Shown in pieces: positions 9,184 to 18,218 of a stretch of DNA of 64,000 nt; position 1 is the first letter of the stretch, and each line of letters opens with the position of its first letter. A model generated the notes under the pieces. That model had not been told where the DNA came from and searched no databases. It saw nothing but the letters and a program-made list of their open reading frames with translations. Source of the stretch: Marinobacter sp. S0848L (GTDB lineage Bacteria; Pseudomonadota; Gammaproteobacteria; Pseudomonadales; Oleiphilaceae); NCBI RefSeq assembly GCF_023016065.1, contig NZ_JALKAQ010000012.1, positions 1 to 64,000 on the forward strand, in the 5' to 3' direction. The translations under genes were made by a program, and so were the position numbers.

Positions 9184-10380
9184 ATGGATTTCCCGATTCT
9201 CTACCTGCGCAAAGGCGCAGAACGCCGTCTCCGTGCTGGCCACTTGTGGGTTTACAGTAACGAGGTGGACATCAAACGCAGCCCATTAACCGAGTTCGAA
9301 GCCGGCGCTCAGGCTCAGCTACGAGCGTCGAACGACAAGCCGCTGGGTACGGTGTTTGTGAACCCCCATGCGCTGATTTGTGGCCGTTTGATCAGTCGGG
9401 AACCTGCACAGGGGATGACCCCCAAGCGGTTGACGGACCGGATGGAAGCGGCGCTTTCGTTGCGGGAGCGGTTGTTTGATAAGCCGTTCTATCGCTGGGT
9501 GTTTGGCGACAGCGATGGTTTGTCGGGCTTGGTGGTGGATCGTTTTGATGACGTTGTGGTGGTGCAGATCTCCACTGCAGGTATGGAAATGATGAAAGAC
9601 GCCATTGTGCGGGCGGTTCAGCGTTTGGCGCACCCTCGCGTGGTGGTGCTGAAGAACGATGGCAAGATGCGCAAGGTAGAAGGGCTTTCCAGTTATGTGG
9701 AATTTGCCCATGGGCCAGAGACGGACATTTTGCGGGTTGAAGAAAACGGCGCGCAGTTTGAGGTGCCGTTGGCTGGAGGGCAGAAAACGGGGTGGTTTTA
9801 CGATCACCGGATGAACCGTCAGCGGCTGCAGGCCTATGCGCCCGGAAAGCGGGTGCTGGATGTGTTCAGTTACGTCGGTGGTTGGGGCATTCAGGCCGCG
9901 TGTGCCGGTGCTTCGCAGGTGACTTGTGTCGATGCTTCATCATCAGCGGTGGATTCGGTGCATCACAACGCCAAGCTGAACGGGTTGGATAATGTGGACA
10001 CCATCGAAGGGGACGCCTTTGATGCGTTGAAAGCGCTGGCGGACGAGAAAGAAAAGTTCGACATCGTGGTGCTAGACCCACCCGCGTTGATTCCGCGCCG
10101 TCGTGATCAGAAAGCCGGTGAGCAGGCTTATGCTCGTTTGAATCAGCTTGGGTTGCGGTTGCTGGAACGGGATGGATTGCTGGTGTCTGCGTCGTGTTCC
10201 ATGCACTTGTCTCAGGAAAAGCTGATCGACATCATCCGCGGTAGCGGGCGCAAGATTGATCGTTTTGTACAGTTGCTGGAGCAGGGGCATCAGGCACCGG
10301 ACCATCCGGTTGTGCCCGGTATTCCTGAAACCGATTACATCAAATCTTGCTTTGTGCGTTCGCTGACCGGTTTTCTGTAA
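9184..10380 (+). CDS. rlmI: 23S rRNA (cytosine-1962-C5) methyltransferase
   Basis: SAM-dependent methyltransferase of the RlmI/YccW family acting on 23S rRNA C1962. 398 residues: an N-terminal PUA domain (about 1-75, starting YLRKGAERRLRAGHLWVYSNE), a central region, and a Rossmann methyltransferase domain with the SAM-binding block VLDVFSYVGGWG near residue 225, VLDPPAL near 297 and the catalytic-cysteine region ASCSMHLS near 338. It is flanked on both sides by palindromic elements B and C. Confidence 0.93.
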   Translation: MDFPILYLRKGAERRLRAGHLWVYSNEVDIKRSPLTEFEAGAQAQLRASNDKPLGTVFVNPHALICGRLISREPAQGMTPKRLTDRMEAALSLRERLFDKPFYRWVFGDSDGLSGLVVDRFDDVVVVQISTAGMEMMKDAIVRAVQRLAHPRVVVLKNDGKMRKVEGLSSYVEFAHGPETDILRVEENGAQFEVPLAGGQKTGWFYDHRMNRQRLQAYAPGKRVLDVFSYVGGWGIQAACAGASQVTCVDASSSAVDSVHHNAKLNGLDNVDTIEGDAFDALKALADEKEKFDIVVLDPPALIPRRRDQKAGEQAYARLNQLGLRLLERDGLLVSASCSMHLSQEKLIDIIRGSGRKIDRFVQLLEQGHQAPDHPVVPGIPETDYIKSCFVRSLTGFL

Positions 10381-10403
10381 ACACGAAAGCAGTACCCAAT
10401 GTA

Positions 10404-10513
10404 GGTCACCGGCGGGGCAGCCTTTCCGGGATCGTCAAAATCATGGATGATTTTGTCGAGCGTACAGGGATGTATTCACCGCGTATCCCGGAAAGGCTGC
10501 CCCGTTGGTGACC
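10404..10513 (+). repeat. Palindromic intergenic element C (two-hairpin core)
   Basis: 29-bp arms (10404-10432 and 10485-10513, two mismatches) surround a 52-bp centre. The centre holds a hairpin with stem AAAATCA and loop TGGA (10437-10454), then a second GGATG site at 10462-10473 reading GTACAGGGATGT. That 12-mer fits the published CsrA SELEX consensus RUACARGGAUGU at every position. Arms are unrelated to elements A, B and D. It lies between rlmI and the convergent HAD gene. Confidence 0.85.
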
Positions 10514-10534
10514 GGGTCAAGATGCTCTAAAACC

Positions 10535-11191
10535 TCAATCCCGAAGCGACATCACCGGCCAGCCACTCTCAACAGCCAGTTTCTCCAGCGTTGGATCTGG
10601 GTCCACCGCCACCGGGTTCTGCACTAATTTCAGCAGTGGCACATCATTGTGCGAATCACTGTAAAACCACGCGCCGTCCAACGTTTCATTGAAGGCCTCT
10701 AGCCAGTCGTTCAGGCGCACCACTTTGCCGTCCTGAAAGCTCGGTGTTCCTGCCACTTCGCCGGTAAACCGCCCGTTCACCAACTCCGGTTCGGTCGCAA
10801 TCAGGTAATCCACCCCCAAAAGCTCCGCAATCGGCTCGGTGATAAATCGGTTGGTGGCAGTAATGATCATCAGCGTGTGCCCCTGAGCGCGGTGATCGGC
10901 CAATAACTTGGCGGCTTTCTCCAGCATCATCGGCTGCACTTTCTTCGCCATAAACGTTTCGCGCCAGGATTCGAGCTCTTCCATGCTGTGGGTGGACAGC
11001 GGTTGCAGAGCAAAGCGCTGGTATTCGAAAACGTCCAGCTCGCCATTCAGGTACTCCTGATAGAAGCGATCGTTTGCCTGACGGTATACCTCTGGGTCTA
11101 CCAACCCTTCCTCCACCAGAAACTCGCCCCACGCGTGGTCGCTGTCGCCGGCCAGCAGAGTGTTGTCCAAATCAAAAATTGCGAGCGTCAA
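10535..11191 (-). CDS. HAD subfamily IB hydrolase, putative phosphatase
   Basis: A 218-residue haloacid dehalogenase-type phosphatase of the PSPase-like IB subfamily. Motif I is FDLDNTLL (Asp7 nucleophile, Asp9), motif II is MIITATN, motif IV is YSDSHNDVPLL. The start is taken as TTG 11191 because GGGAGGA lies 7 nt upstream and homologues begin right before the AIFDLDNT strand; an ATG at 11212 would include the ribosome binding site in the gene. Its neighbour order with rppH and ptsP matches Pseudomonas, where the homologue is annotated as a histidinol-phosphatase-like protein. The substrate is not shown by the sequence. Confidence 0.8.
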   Translation of the reverse strand: MTLAIFDLDNTLLAGDSDHAWGEFLVEEGLVDPEVYRQANDRFYQEYLNGELDVFEYQRFALQPLSTHSMEELESWRETFMAKKVQPMMLEKAAKLLADHRAQGHTLMIITATNRFITEPIAELLGVDYLIATEPELVNGRFTGEVAGTPSFQDGKVVRLNDWLEAFNETLDGAWFYSDSHNDVPLLKLVQNPVAVDPDPTLEKLAVESGWPVMSLRD

Positions 11192-11373
11192 GCCGCGTCC
11201 TCCCATTGTCACAGGCTTTTAAGCGAAGCTGACAGTCTAGCACGGCTCTGACAAGCTGTACTGCTCGCAGCAGCGTTTGCTGAACCATTGGGTTTCTGTA
11301 AGAATGAGAGCAACTTGGACAAATTTCGTCGGTTGGAAAAGCAACCGGCCACCGACTATGCGAGGACTGTGCC

Positions 11374-11904
11374 GTGATCGACTCAGACGGTTTCAGACCC
11401 AACGTCGGAATCATTCTGGCCAACCACAGGGGCGAAGTGCTCTGGGCGAGGCGAATAGGGCAGGACTCCTGGCAATTTCCGCAAGGCGGCATTAACCCGA
11501 ACGAGTCGCCTGAAGAAGCCTTGTACCGGGAGCTGGAAGAGGAAATTGGCCTTAGTGCCAATGATGTGGAGATCATCACATGTACACGAGGGTGGCTAAG
11601 GTACCGGCTACCCAGACGGATGGTACGCCACAACTCGCACCCCGTATGTGTGGGGCAAAAACAGAAATGGTTCCTGCTGCGGATGTTGTCACCAGATGCG
11701 CATGTTCGCGTAGATGGGACGGATTCACCTGAATTCGACGGTTGGCAGTGGGTGAGCTACTGGTACCCGTTGGGACAAGTGATTTCATTTAAAAGAGAAG
11801 TGTACAGGCGCGCGCTGAGAGAACTGGCCCCCAGACTGTTTCACAATATGGAACAGTGGCAAAAAGGAGAGTCAAACCGGCGTTTGAAGGAACACCAAAA
11901 ATGA
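11374..11904 (+). CDS. rppH: RNA pyrophosphohydrolase
   Basis: Removes pyrophosphate from the 5' end of mRNA and so opens it to RNase E decay. 176 residues starting at GTG 11374 ([15 protein letters not shown]). The Nudix box runs from [17 protein letters not shown] into EEEIGL; the W-Q-F-P-Q-G-G block before it is typical of RppH. Divergent from the HAD phosphatase and 12 bp upstream of ptsP, the same pairing as in Pseudomonas, so probably co-transcribed with ptsP. Confidence 0.94.
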   Translation: MIDSDGFRPNVGIILANHRGEVLWARRIGQDSWQFPQGGINPNESPEEALYRELEEEIGLSANDVEIITCTRGWLRYRLPRRMVRHNSHPVCVGQKQKWFLLRMLSPDAHVRVDGTDSPEFDGWQWVSYWYPLGQVISFKREVYRRALRELAPRLFHNMEQWQKGESNRRLKEHQK

Positions 11905-11916
11905 TGGATTAGCCTA

Positions 11917-14214
11917 ATGCTCGGCATCTTGCGAAGTATTGTACAAGAGGTAAACAGCGCCCGTGATCTGAACGAGGCACTCGATATCATTGTCTCGCGA
12001 GTGCAGAAAGCAATGGGAACCGAAGTCTGTTCGGTGTACCTACTGGACCCCGCCTCAAACCGCTATATCCTGATGGCCACCGAAGGTCTGTACAAAGACG
12101 CGGTGGGCAATGTCAGTCTGGCCCATTCCGAGGGCCTTGTCGGCCTTGTCGGCTCCCGTGAGGAGCCCATCAACCTAGAAGATGCGCCTTCCCATCCGCG
12201 TTATCGCTACTTTCCGGAAACCGGTGAAGAGCGCTTCAGCTCGTTTCTCGGTGTGCCCATCATTCACCACCGCGCGGTATTGGGCGTTCTGGTGGTGCAG
12301 CAGCGAGAAAACTCCCGCTGCTTTGATGAGGGTGAAGAAGCCTTTCTGGTCACCATCTCGGCTCAATTGGCCGGGGTTATCGCCCATAGCGAAGCCACAG
12401 GCGCCATCAGCGGCTTGTCGTTAACCGGTGAAGAAGCCCACGACGTGTGTTTTAACGGGGTGCCGGGCGCGCCCGGTGTCGCCATCGGCACGGGCACAGT
12501 GGTTTATCCCTCTGCCGACCTTGATGTTGTTCCGGATAAGCCCGCCGACGATATTGACCGCGAGCTGGAACTGTTCTGGAGCGCGGTTCAAGCCGTAAAA
12601 GAAGACATTGAACGCGTGGCCAACCGCTTGGCTTCGCAGCTTCGTCCTGAAGAGCAGGCACTGTTTGATGTCTATTTGCGTATGCTCGATGAAAGCGCAC
12701 TTCCCGGCGAAGTGGTCAGCAAGATTCAGGAAGGCATTTGGGCGCAAGGTGCCCTGAAGCAGGTGATTCAGCAGTACATTCGTCATTTTGAACTGATGGA
12801 CGACTTGTACCTGCAAGAACGGGTGGTGGACATTCGCGATCTGGGCCGCCGCCTGTTGTCCCACATGCAAGAAGGCGAACAAAAGCATCTGGAATACCCC
12901 GAGCGTACCGTTCTGGTGAGCGAAGAACTTACCCCGGCTATGCTGGGCGAAGTGCCGAAAGGGCAGTTGGTAGGGTTGGTTTCAGTAAAAGGCTCCAGTA
13001 ACTCTCATGTGGCTATTCTGGCCCGGGCGATGGGGGTGCCGACCGTTATGGGGTTGGTGGATATCCCCGTCAACCAGTTAGGCGGTCGGGAACTGGTGGT
13101 GGACGGTTTCGAAGGACAAATCTTCGCCTCGCCTTCGGCCGATCTGCGCGCCTTCTATCAGGCAATTTGTGAAGAAGAAGACGAACTGTTCCGTGGGCTG
13201 GAAGAGCTGCGGGATAAGCCTTGTGAAACACTGGACGGCCACCGGGTGCCCTTGCTGGTAAACACCGGATTGATGACCGATGTGGTACGTTCACTGTCCC
13301 ATGGCGCCGAAGGCATCGGGCTGTACCGCACCGAAGTGCCGTTCATGATCAAAGACCGTTTCCCCTCCGAGCAAGAGCAGCGGGAATACTATCGCGAGCA
13401 GTTGGAAGCTTTCGCCCCGAACCCCGTGACCATGCGAACACTGGATATTGGTGGTGACAAAGCGCTGACCTATTTCCCGATTCAGGAAGAAAACCCGTTT
13501 CTGGGTTGGCGCGGCATCCGGGTGACACTGGATCACCCGGAAATCTTCCTGTTGCAGGTTCGGGCGATGCTTAAAGCCAGTGAAGGCCTGAACAACCTGC
13601 AAATCATGCTGCCCATGATCAGCAACGTCTCCGAAGTGGAAGAGTCGCTGCACCTGATCTACCGGGTTTATCACGAGGTTCGCGAGGAAGGCTATGATGT
13701 TCACATGCCCAAAGTGGGCGTGATGATCGAAGTGCCGGGGGCGGTGTACCAGATTCGGGAACTGGCCGATCGCGTGGATTTCGTGTCGGTGGGCTCTAAC
13801 GACCTCACGCAGTATTTGCTGGCGGTCGATCGCAACAACCCGCGGGTTGCCCAGCTGTACCATTCCTACCATCCAGCCGTTCTTCAAGCCTTGGTGCGCA
13901 TTGCTCAAGACACTCATGCCGTGGGCAAGCCGGTTGGCATCTGTGGCGAGCTGGCGGGCGACCCGGGTGGCGCTTTGTTACTGATGGCTATGGGCTACGA
14001 TTCGTTGTCCATGAACGCGGCCAGCCTGCCGAAAGTGAAGTCGGTAATCCGAAGCGTGGATCGGGAATGGGCCGTTCAGTTGTTGCAAGACGTCCTGCTG
14101 CTGGATTCACCGCACGTTATAAAAAGCTGTGTTGATCTGGCGCTTCGAAACGCTGGCTTTGGCCGATACCTTCGTCCGGTAAAAACGCCCGTGTGTGAAC
14201 CAGCTGCTATTTAG
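11917..14214 (+). CDS. ptsP: Phosphoenolpyruvate-protein phosphotransferase PtsP (EI-Ntr)
   Basis: First enzyme of the nitrogen phosphotransferase relay, taking phosphate from PEP to NPr. 765 residues: N-terminal GAF domain (about 1-165), then the enzyme I fold with PEP-utiliser N-terminal helices, the phosphohistidine domain with His364 in GSSNSHVAILARAMG, and the C-terminal PEP-binding barrel (GIGLYRTE near 467, SVGSNDLTQY near 627, GELAGDP near 680). It follows rppH closely. Confidence 0.95.
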   Translation: MLGILRSIVQEVNSARDLNEALDIIVSRVQKAMGTEVCSVYLLDPASNRYILMATEGLYKDAVGNVSLAHSEGLVGLVGSREEPINLEDAPSHPRYRYFPETGEERFSSFLGVPIIHHRAVLGVLVVQQRENSRCFDEGEEAFLVTISAQLAGVIAHSEATGAISGLSLTGEEAHDVCFNGVPGAPGVAIGTGTVVYPSADLDVVPDKPADDIDRELELFWSAVQAVKEDIERVANRLASQLRPEEQALFDVYLRMLDESALPGEVVSKIQEGIWAQGALKQVIQQYIRHFELMDDLYLQERVVDIRDLGRRLLSHMQEGEQKHLEYPERTVLVSEELTPAMLGEVPKGQLVGLVSVKGSSNSHVAILARAMGVPTVMGLVDIPVNQLGGRELVVDGFEGQIFASPSADLRAFYQAICEEEDELFRGLEELRDKPCETLDGHRVPLLVNTGLMTDVVRSLSHGAEGIGLYRTEVPFMIKDRFPSEQEQREYYREQLEAFAPNPVTMRTLDIGGDKALTYFPIQEENPFLGWRGIRVTLDHPEIFLLQVRAMLKASEGLNNLQIMLPMISNVSEVEESLHLIYRVYHEVREEGYDVHMPKVGVMIEVPGAVYQIRELADRVDFVSVGSNDLTQYLLAVDRNNPRVAQLYHSYHPAVLQALVRIAQDTHAVGKPVGICGELAGDPGGALLLMAMGYDSLSMNAASLPKVKSVIRSVDREWAVQLLQDVLLLDSPHVIKSCVDLALRNAGFGRYLRPVKTPVCEPAAI

Positions 14215-14305
14215 AGCGTGTTTGCGCAGTTAGTGTGTTTACTCTAAAACCAATTGGTAGCTTAGTACTGTTAATCTGACCTGTAGTACCTACGAAGGAT
14301 AGTTG

Positions 14306-15547
14306 ATGACAGACGCGACCGAACTCAAGCCAAAACCCAGAATAGGCCTTGCCCTTGGTGGCGGGGGCCCGTTAGGTGGTATTTACGAGATCGGCGCACT
14401 GCGGGCGCTCGACGAAGCCCTCGATGGCCTCGATTTTAACGATCTGAATGTCTACGTGGGCGTAAGTTCCGGATCGTTCGTGGCGTCTCACTTAGCCAAT
14501 CAGGTGACCACCGCGCAGCTATGCCGGATATTCGTGCGCAACGAGGCCGAGGTGCACCCCTTTCATCCGGATGTGTTCTACCGCCCTGCATTTCGCGAGA
14601 TTGGCAGTCGCTTATTGGCTGTGCCCAAGCTATTGAGCACGGCGTTTAGCCGCTTTATCAACAACCCTTACGATCAAAGCTTGCTGGAAGCCCTGACCAT
14701 TCTGGCGCAGGCCGCACCGGCGGGATTATTTGATAACGAAGGGCTGCACGATTACCTGCGCCGCGCGTTTACCATGCTCGGCCGCACCAACGATTTCCGG
14801 CAACTCAAGCGCAGCTTGTATGTTGTTGCGGCGGATGTAGAGAGTTCCGATGCCGTGTGCTTTGGCGCACCCGGGTTTGATCACGTGCCGATTTCCAAGG
14901 CAGTGCAGGCCAGTACGTCCTCGCCGGGGCTATATGTGCCGGTGGAGATTGATGGTCGCTATTATGTGGACGGCACGCTTCGGAAGGGCTTGCATGCGTC
15001 CGTCGCGTTTGAGGATGGGGCTGATCTGGTATTTGCTATCAATCCACAGGTGCCCATCGATGCCAGCGCCGCCGTGCGGGCAGGCTCGTTGAAGGCTGGT
15101 GATCTGACGCACTCCGGTATGCCGAACATGCTGTCCCAGACCTTCCGCACCATGGTGTATTCAAGAATGCAGTCGGGGATTGCCCAATACGCCAGGGACT
15201 ATCCGGATAAAGACATTCTGCTGTTTGAGCCCACGCGGGACGACGCCAAGCTGTTCTTCTCCAACGTATTCAGCTTCCAGAGCCGCCGAATGGTGTGTGA
15301 ACATGCCTATCAGATGACCCGCCGGGATCTGCTGAATCGTGCGGATGAGCTGGAGCCTAAGCTGGCACAGTACGGCATCAAACTCCGCCGCGACCGTTTG
15401 GAAGACGAACAGCGCACCATCAGCACCAGCTTGTACGGTGAGCTGTTACCGTTGTATGTGGCGAAAGGCCGGAAGAAACAGGCGCAGAAAGGTCGCTTGG
15501 CAAGCGGGCTGAGTAACGTAACGCATCTGTTCTCCAAAGCGCAGTAA
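14306..15547 (+). CDS. Patatin-like phospholipase
   Basis: A 413-residue patatin-family lipid acyl hydrolase. The oxyanion-hole glycine run LALGGGGPLGG is near residue 15, the nucleophile elbow G-V-S-S-G has Ser54, and the dyad aspartate is Asp222 in VDGT (the usual motif is DG followed by G or A). ATG 14306 is chosen because AAGGA precedes it by 7 nt; a TTG directly in front is less likely. No signal peptide. The last ~25 residues are basic (GRKKQAQKGR). It stands alone, ended by a shared terminator. Substrate unknown; in Marinobacter storage-lipid turnover is a reasonable guess only. Confidence 0.85.
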   Translation: MTDATELKPKPRIGLALGGGGPLGGIYEIGALRALDEALDGLDFNDLNVYVGVSSGSFVASHLANQVTTAQLCRIFVRNEAEVHPFHPDVFYRPAFREIGSRLLAVPKLLSTAFSRFINNPYDQSLLEALTILAQAAPAGLFDNEGLHDYLRRAFTMLGRTNDFRQLKRSLYVVAADVESSDAVCFGAPGFDHVPISKAVQASTSSPGLYVPVEIDGRYYVDGTLRKGLHASVAFEDGADLVFAINPQVPIDASAAVRAGSLKAGDLTHSGMPNMLSQTFRTMVYSRMQSGIAQYARDYPDKDILLFEPTRDDAKLFFSNVFSFQSRRMVCEHAYQMTRRDLLNRADELEPKLAQYGIKLRRDRLEDEQRTISTSLYGELLPLYVAKGRKKQAQKGRLASGLSNVTHLFSKAQ

Positions 15548-15575
15548 TACGAAAAGCCAGTAAGCGAACGGACAC

Positions 15576-15611
15576 AAAAAAGCCCGGATGATTGGTGTCA
15601 TCCGGGCTTTT
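15576..15611. terminator. Bidirectional terminator between patatin gene and hslU
   Basis: AAAAGCCCGGATGA and its exact reverse complement flank a short loop (TTGGTG region), with A/T tracts at both ends, so it can work on both strands for the two convergent genes. Confidence 0.9.
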
Positions 15612-15630
15612 AGCGTTGAGGGTGAGGCGG

Positions 15631-16959
15631 TTACAGAATGAACCGGCTCAAATCCTCATCTTCGGCAAGCACGCCCAGCTTTTCGTTAACGTAGTCAGCC
15701 GTTACCTCAAAGCCGTCAGTCACCTGGTCGCCAGCTTCGAAGGACAAGCTTTCCAGCAGACGCTCAAGCACTGTGTGCAGGCGGCGGGCACCGATGTTTT
15801 CGGTGGTTTCATTTACCTTGCAGGCAATCTCTGCAATGCGGGCAATGGCATCTTCGGCAAAGTTCAGCTTCACACCTTCAGTACCCATCAACGCTTCGTA
15901 CTGCTGCACCAAGGAGGCATCCGGTTCGGTCAGAATCCGCTTGAAGTCATCTGGTGTCAGCGCTTGCAGTTCAACCCGGATCGGCAAGCGGCCCTGAAGC
16001 TCGGGGATCAAATCCGACGGCTTCGACAGGTGGAAAGCGCCCGAGGCGATGAACAGAATGTGATCGGTCCGAACGGCACCGTACTTAGTGCTCACGGTGC
16101 TGCCTTCAATGAGGGGCAGCAGGTCACGCTGAACGCCTTCTCGGGATACGTCCGACGAGGTGTTTTCAGAGCGCTTGGCCACCTTGTCGATCTCGTCCAG
16201 GAACACGATACCGTTCTGTTCAACGGCCAACAGCGCCTTCTGCTTGATCTCTTCCTCGTTCACCAGCTTGGCGGCTTCTTCTTCCTTCACCCGCTTCATG
16301 GCGTCTGCCACTTTCATCTTACGGGTTTTGCGCTTGTCCGAGGCCATGTTCGAGAACATGCTCTGCAGCTGGTTGGTCATTTCTTCCATACCCGGCGGTG
16401 CCATGATTTCTACACCCGGGCCAGCGCTGCTCAGATCAATATCGATTTCCTTATCGTCCAGATCGCCTTCGCGAAGTTTCTTGCGGAACATCTGACGGCT
16501 AGCGGAATCGTTGTTGCGGGCGCTGTCTTCGTTGAAATCACGGGCAGGCGGCAACAGGGCATCCAGAATACGCTCTTCGGCCGCATCCAGCGCTTGGTTC
16601 TCGTGGCGTTTCATCTCCTGTTCACGGAGCATTTTCACGGCCATATCCGCCAGATCACGGATAATGGATTCCACATCGCGGCCCACGTAACCCACTTCGG
16701 TAAACTTTGTGGCTTCCACCTTCAGGAAGGGCGCATCGGCCAGTTTCGCCAAGCGACGGGCAATTTCGGTTTTACCGACACCGGTGGGGCCGATCATCAA
16801 AATGTTCTTCGGGGTGATTTCATCGCGCAGGCTGCTGTCCAGCTGCATCCGGCGCCAACGATTACGCAAGGCGATGGCGACGGCGCGCTTGGCCTCTTGC
16901 TGGCCCACGATGTGTTTGTTCAGTTCGTGAACGATTTCACGGGGAGTCATTGCAGACAT
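15631..16959 (-). CDS. hslU: ATP-dependent protease ATPase subunit HslU
   Basis: AAA+ unfoldase of the HslUV (ClpYQ) protease. 442 residues, the usual length: Walker [14 protein letters not shown] near residue 55, intermediate domain about 110-230, Walker B FLDEID near 253, and a C-terminal tail ending SRFIL, which normally docks into HslV. It starts 11 bp after hslV on the same strand, the conserved hslVU operon, and is ended by the 15576-15611 terminator. Confidence 0.97.
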   Translation of the reverse strand: MSAMTPREIVHELNKHIVGQQEAKRAVAIALRNRWRRMQLDSSLRDEITPKNILMIGPTGVGKTEIARRLAKLADAPFLKVEATKFTEVGYVGRDVESIIRDLADMAVKMLREQEMKRHENQALDAAEERILDALLPPARDFNEDSARNNDSASRQMFRKKLREGDLDDKEIDIDLSSAGPGVEIMAPPGMEEMTNQLQSMFSNMASDKRKTRKMKVADAMKRVKEEEAAKLVNEEEIKQKALLAVEQNGIVFLDEIDKVAKRSENTSSDVSREGVQRDLLPLIEGSTVSTKYGAVRTDHILFIASGAFHLSKPSDLIPELQGRLPIRVELQALTPDDFKRILTEPDASLVQQYEALMGTEGVKLNFAEDAIARIAEIACKVNETTENIGARRLHTVLERLLESLSFEAGDQVTDGFEVTADYVNEKLGVLAEDEDLSRFIL

Positions 16960-16970
16960 GGTCGCTCCGG

Positions 16971-17501
16971 TCAGTCTTGGATGGGCAGCACTTCCAGAGT
17001 GCGGTTCTGGTTGGTGTAGATGCAGATGTCTCCTGCAATTTCCAGAGCCTTCTCGGCAATTTCGTGTGCACTCAGATCGGTGTTTTCAAGCAATGCGCGG
17101 GCGGAAGCCTGAGCAAAGGGGCCGCCGGAACCAATGGCAATCAAACCTTGTTCGGGCTCAATCACATCGCCATTACCGGTGATAATCAATGAGGCGGTTT
17201 TGTCGGCCACGGCCAGCAGGGCTTCCAGCTTGCGCAGCGCTCGGTCGGATCGCCAGTCTTTGGCAAGTTCTACGGCCGCTCGGGTCAGGTTGCCCTGATG
17301 CTTTTCCAGCTGGGCTTCGAAGCGCTCGAAAAGGGTGAAGGCATCGGCGGTGCCGCCGGCGAATCCAGCAATCACCTGGCCGTTATACAGCGTGCGTACT
17401 TTGCGGGCATTGCCTTTCATGACGGTGTTGCCCAGTGAAACCTGGCCATCACCTCCCATAGCGACTTCGTCGTCACGACGGACGGAAACAATCGTAGTCA
17501 T
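16971..17501 (-). CDS. hslV: ATP-dependent protease proteolytic subunit HslV
   Basis: Threonine peptidase of HslUV. 176 residues; after loss of Met1, Thr2 in M-T-T-I-V-S-V is the N-terminal nucleophile. The GDGQVSLG and GNG-D-V blocks are typical of the family. Precedes hslU and follows the SPOR-domain gene in an argS-SPOR-hslV-hslU run on the minus strand, as in Pseudomonas. Confidence 0.97.
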   Translation of the reverse strand: MTTIVSVRRDDEVAMGGDGQVSLGNTVMKGNARKVRTLYNGQVIAGFAGGTADAFTLFERFEAQLEKHQGNLTRAAVELAKDWRSDRALRKLEALLAVADKTASLIITGNGDVIEPEQGLIAIGSGGPFAQASARALLENTDLSAHEIAEKALEIAGDICIYTNQNRTLEVLPIQD

Positions 17502-17563
17502 TTTGGCTCCAGTTGCCTGATGAAGATTGGTATTCAGACGTTATGGAGGCGCTTGAAGTGAAT

Positions 17564-18211
17564 TCAACCTTTCTTGGGAATCTTTCGAACCAGAGGCTGA
17601 ATATTTATACCCACCAGCTTATCAACAGCGGAGTTCATCTGACTTCGTGAGGTGAAGGGGCCCACGTTCACGCGGTACCACTCGCTGCCGTTGTCCTGAA
17701 CCACGTGCTGAACGTGCGCGCGCAAGCCTTGAAAGGCAATTTGGGCACGTTGGCGCTCGGCATCTTGTTTGCTGCGGAAAGAGCCGGACTGAACTACATA
17801 ATCGTAGGCCTGCTTGGCGGGGCCGGGGGTGTATTCTTCAACCTTGGGCGGAACCACTTCCGATTCGGGCAGCATTTCGTAGAACCGGAAATCACGCTCT
17901 TTGCGCGCGGTTTGCGCCGGGGGCTGCTTCTGTGGGGCTTTGGGTTGCGCTTGTTGTGCCTGCGACGGCGACACCTGCTGAACCTCCTGCCCCGTGGGCA
18001 GCGTGTTCAAATACACAATGAAACCTATAAAGCCGCCGACAGCGGCCAGAGACAGAATCCACTTCACAGACAAACCACCCTGTTGAGAGTGCGAAGGCGC
18101 ACTGCGTTTCGGCTTAGCCGCAGGCTTATTGCCTGCCGGGGCATGTCGCTTTCGGGGCGCAGCAGCACCTTTGCCGGAAGGTCGGTCTTTCTTGGCATAA
18201 TCTCTGGCCAT
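17564..18211 (-). CDS. ftsN: SPOR-domain cell division protein, FtsN-like
   Basis: 215 residues: a basic, Lys/Arg/Pro/Ala-rich cytoplasmic N-terminus (1-48), one membrane segment (about 49-67, WILSLAAVGGFIGFIVYL), a Pro/Gln-rich periplasmic linker (75-105), and a C-terminal SPOR domain (about 135-212, starting YVVQSGSFRSKQDAER) that would bind glycan strands lacking stem peptides at the septum. Architecture and position between argS and hslV match the gene annotated FtsN in Pseudomonas. Sequence outside SPOR is low complexity, so the ftsN name rests on layout and synteny. Starts 7 bp after argS. Confidence 0.7.
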   Translation of the reverse strand: MARDYAKKDRPSGKGAAAPRKRHAPAGNKPAAKPKRSAPSHSQQGGLSVKWILSLAAVGGFIGFIVYLNTLPTGQEVQQVSPSQAQQAQPKAPQKQPPAQTARKERDFRFYEMLPESEVVPPKVEEYTPGPAKQAYDYVVQSGSFRSKQDAERQRAQIAFQGLRAHVQHVVQDNGSEWYRVNVGPFTSRSQMNSAVDKLVGINIQPLVRKIPKKG

Positions 18212-18218
18212 GAGCTGC

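Noticed and set aside
15592..17019. 475-codon open frame antisense to hslU
   Set aside because: Exactly mirrors hslU codons, starts inside the terminator and has no recognisable motif.
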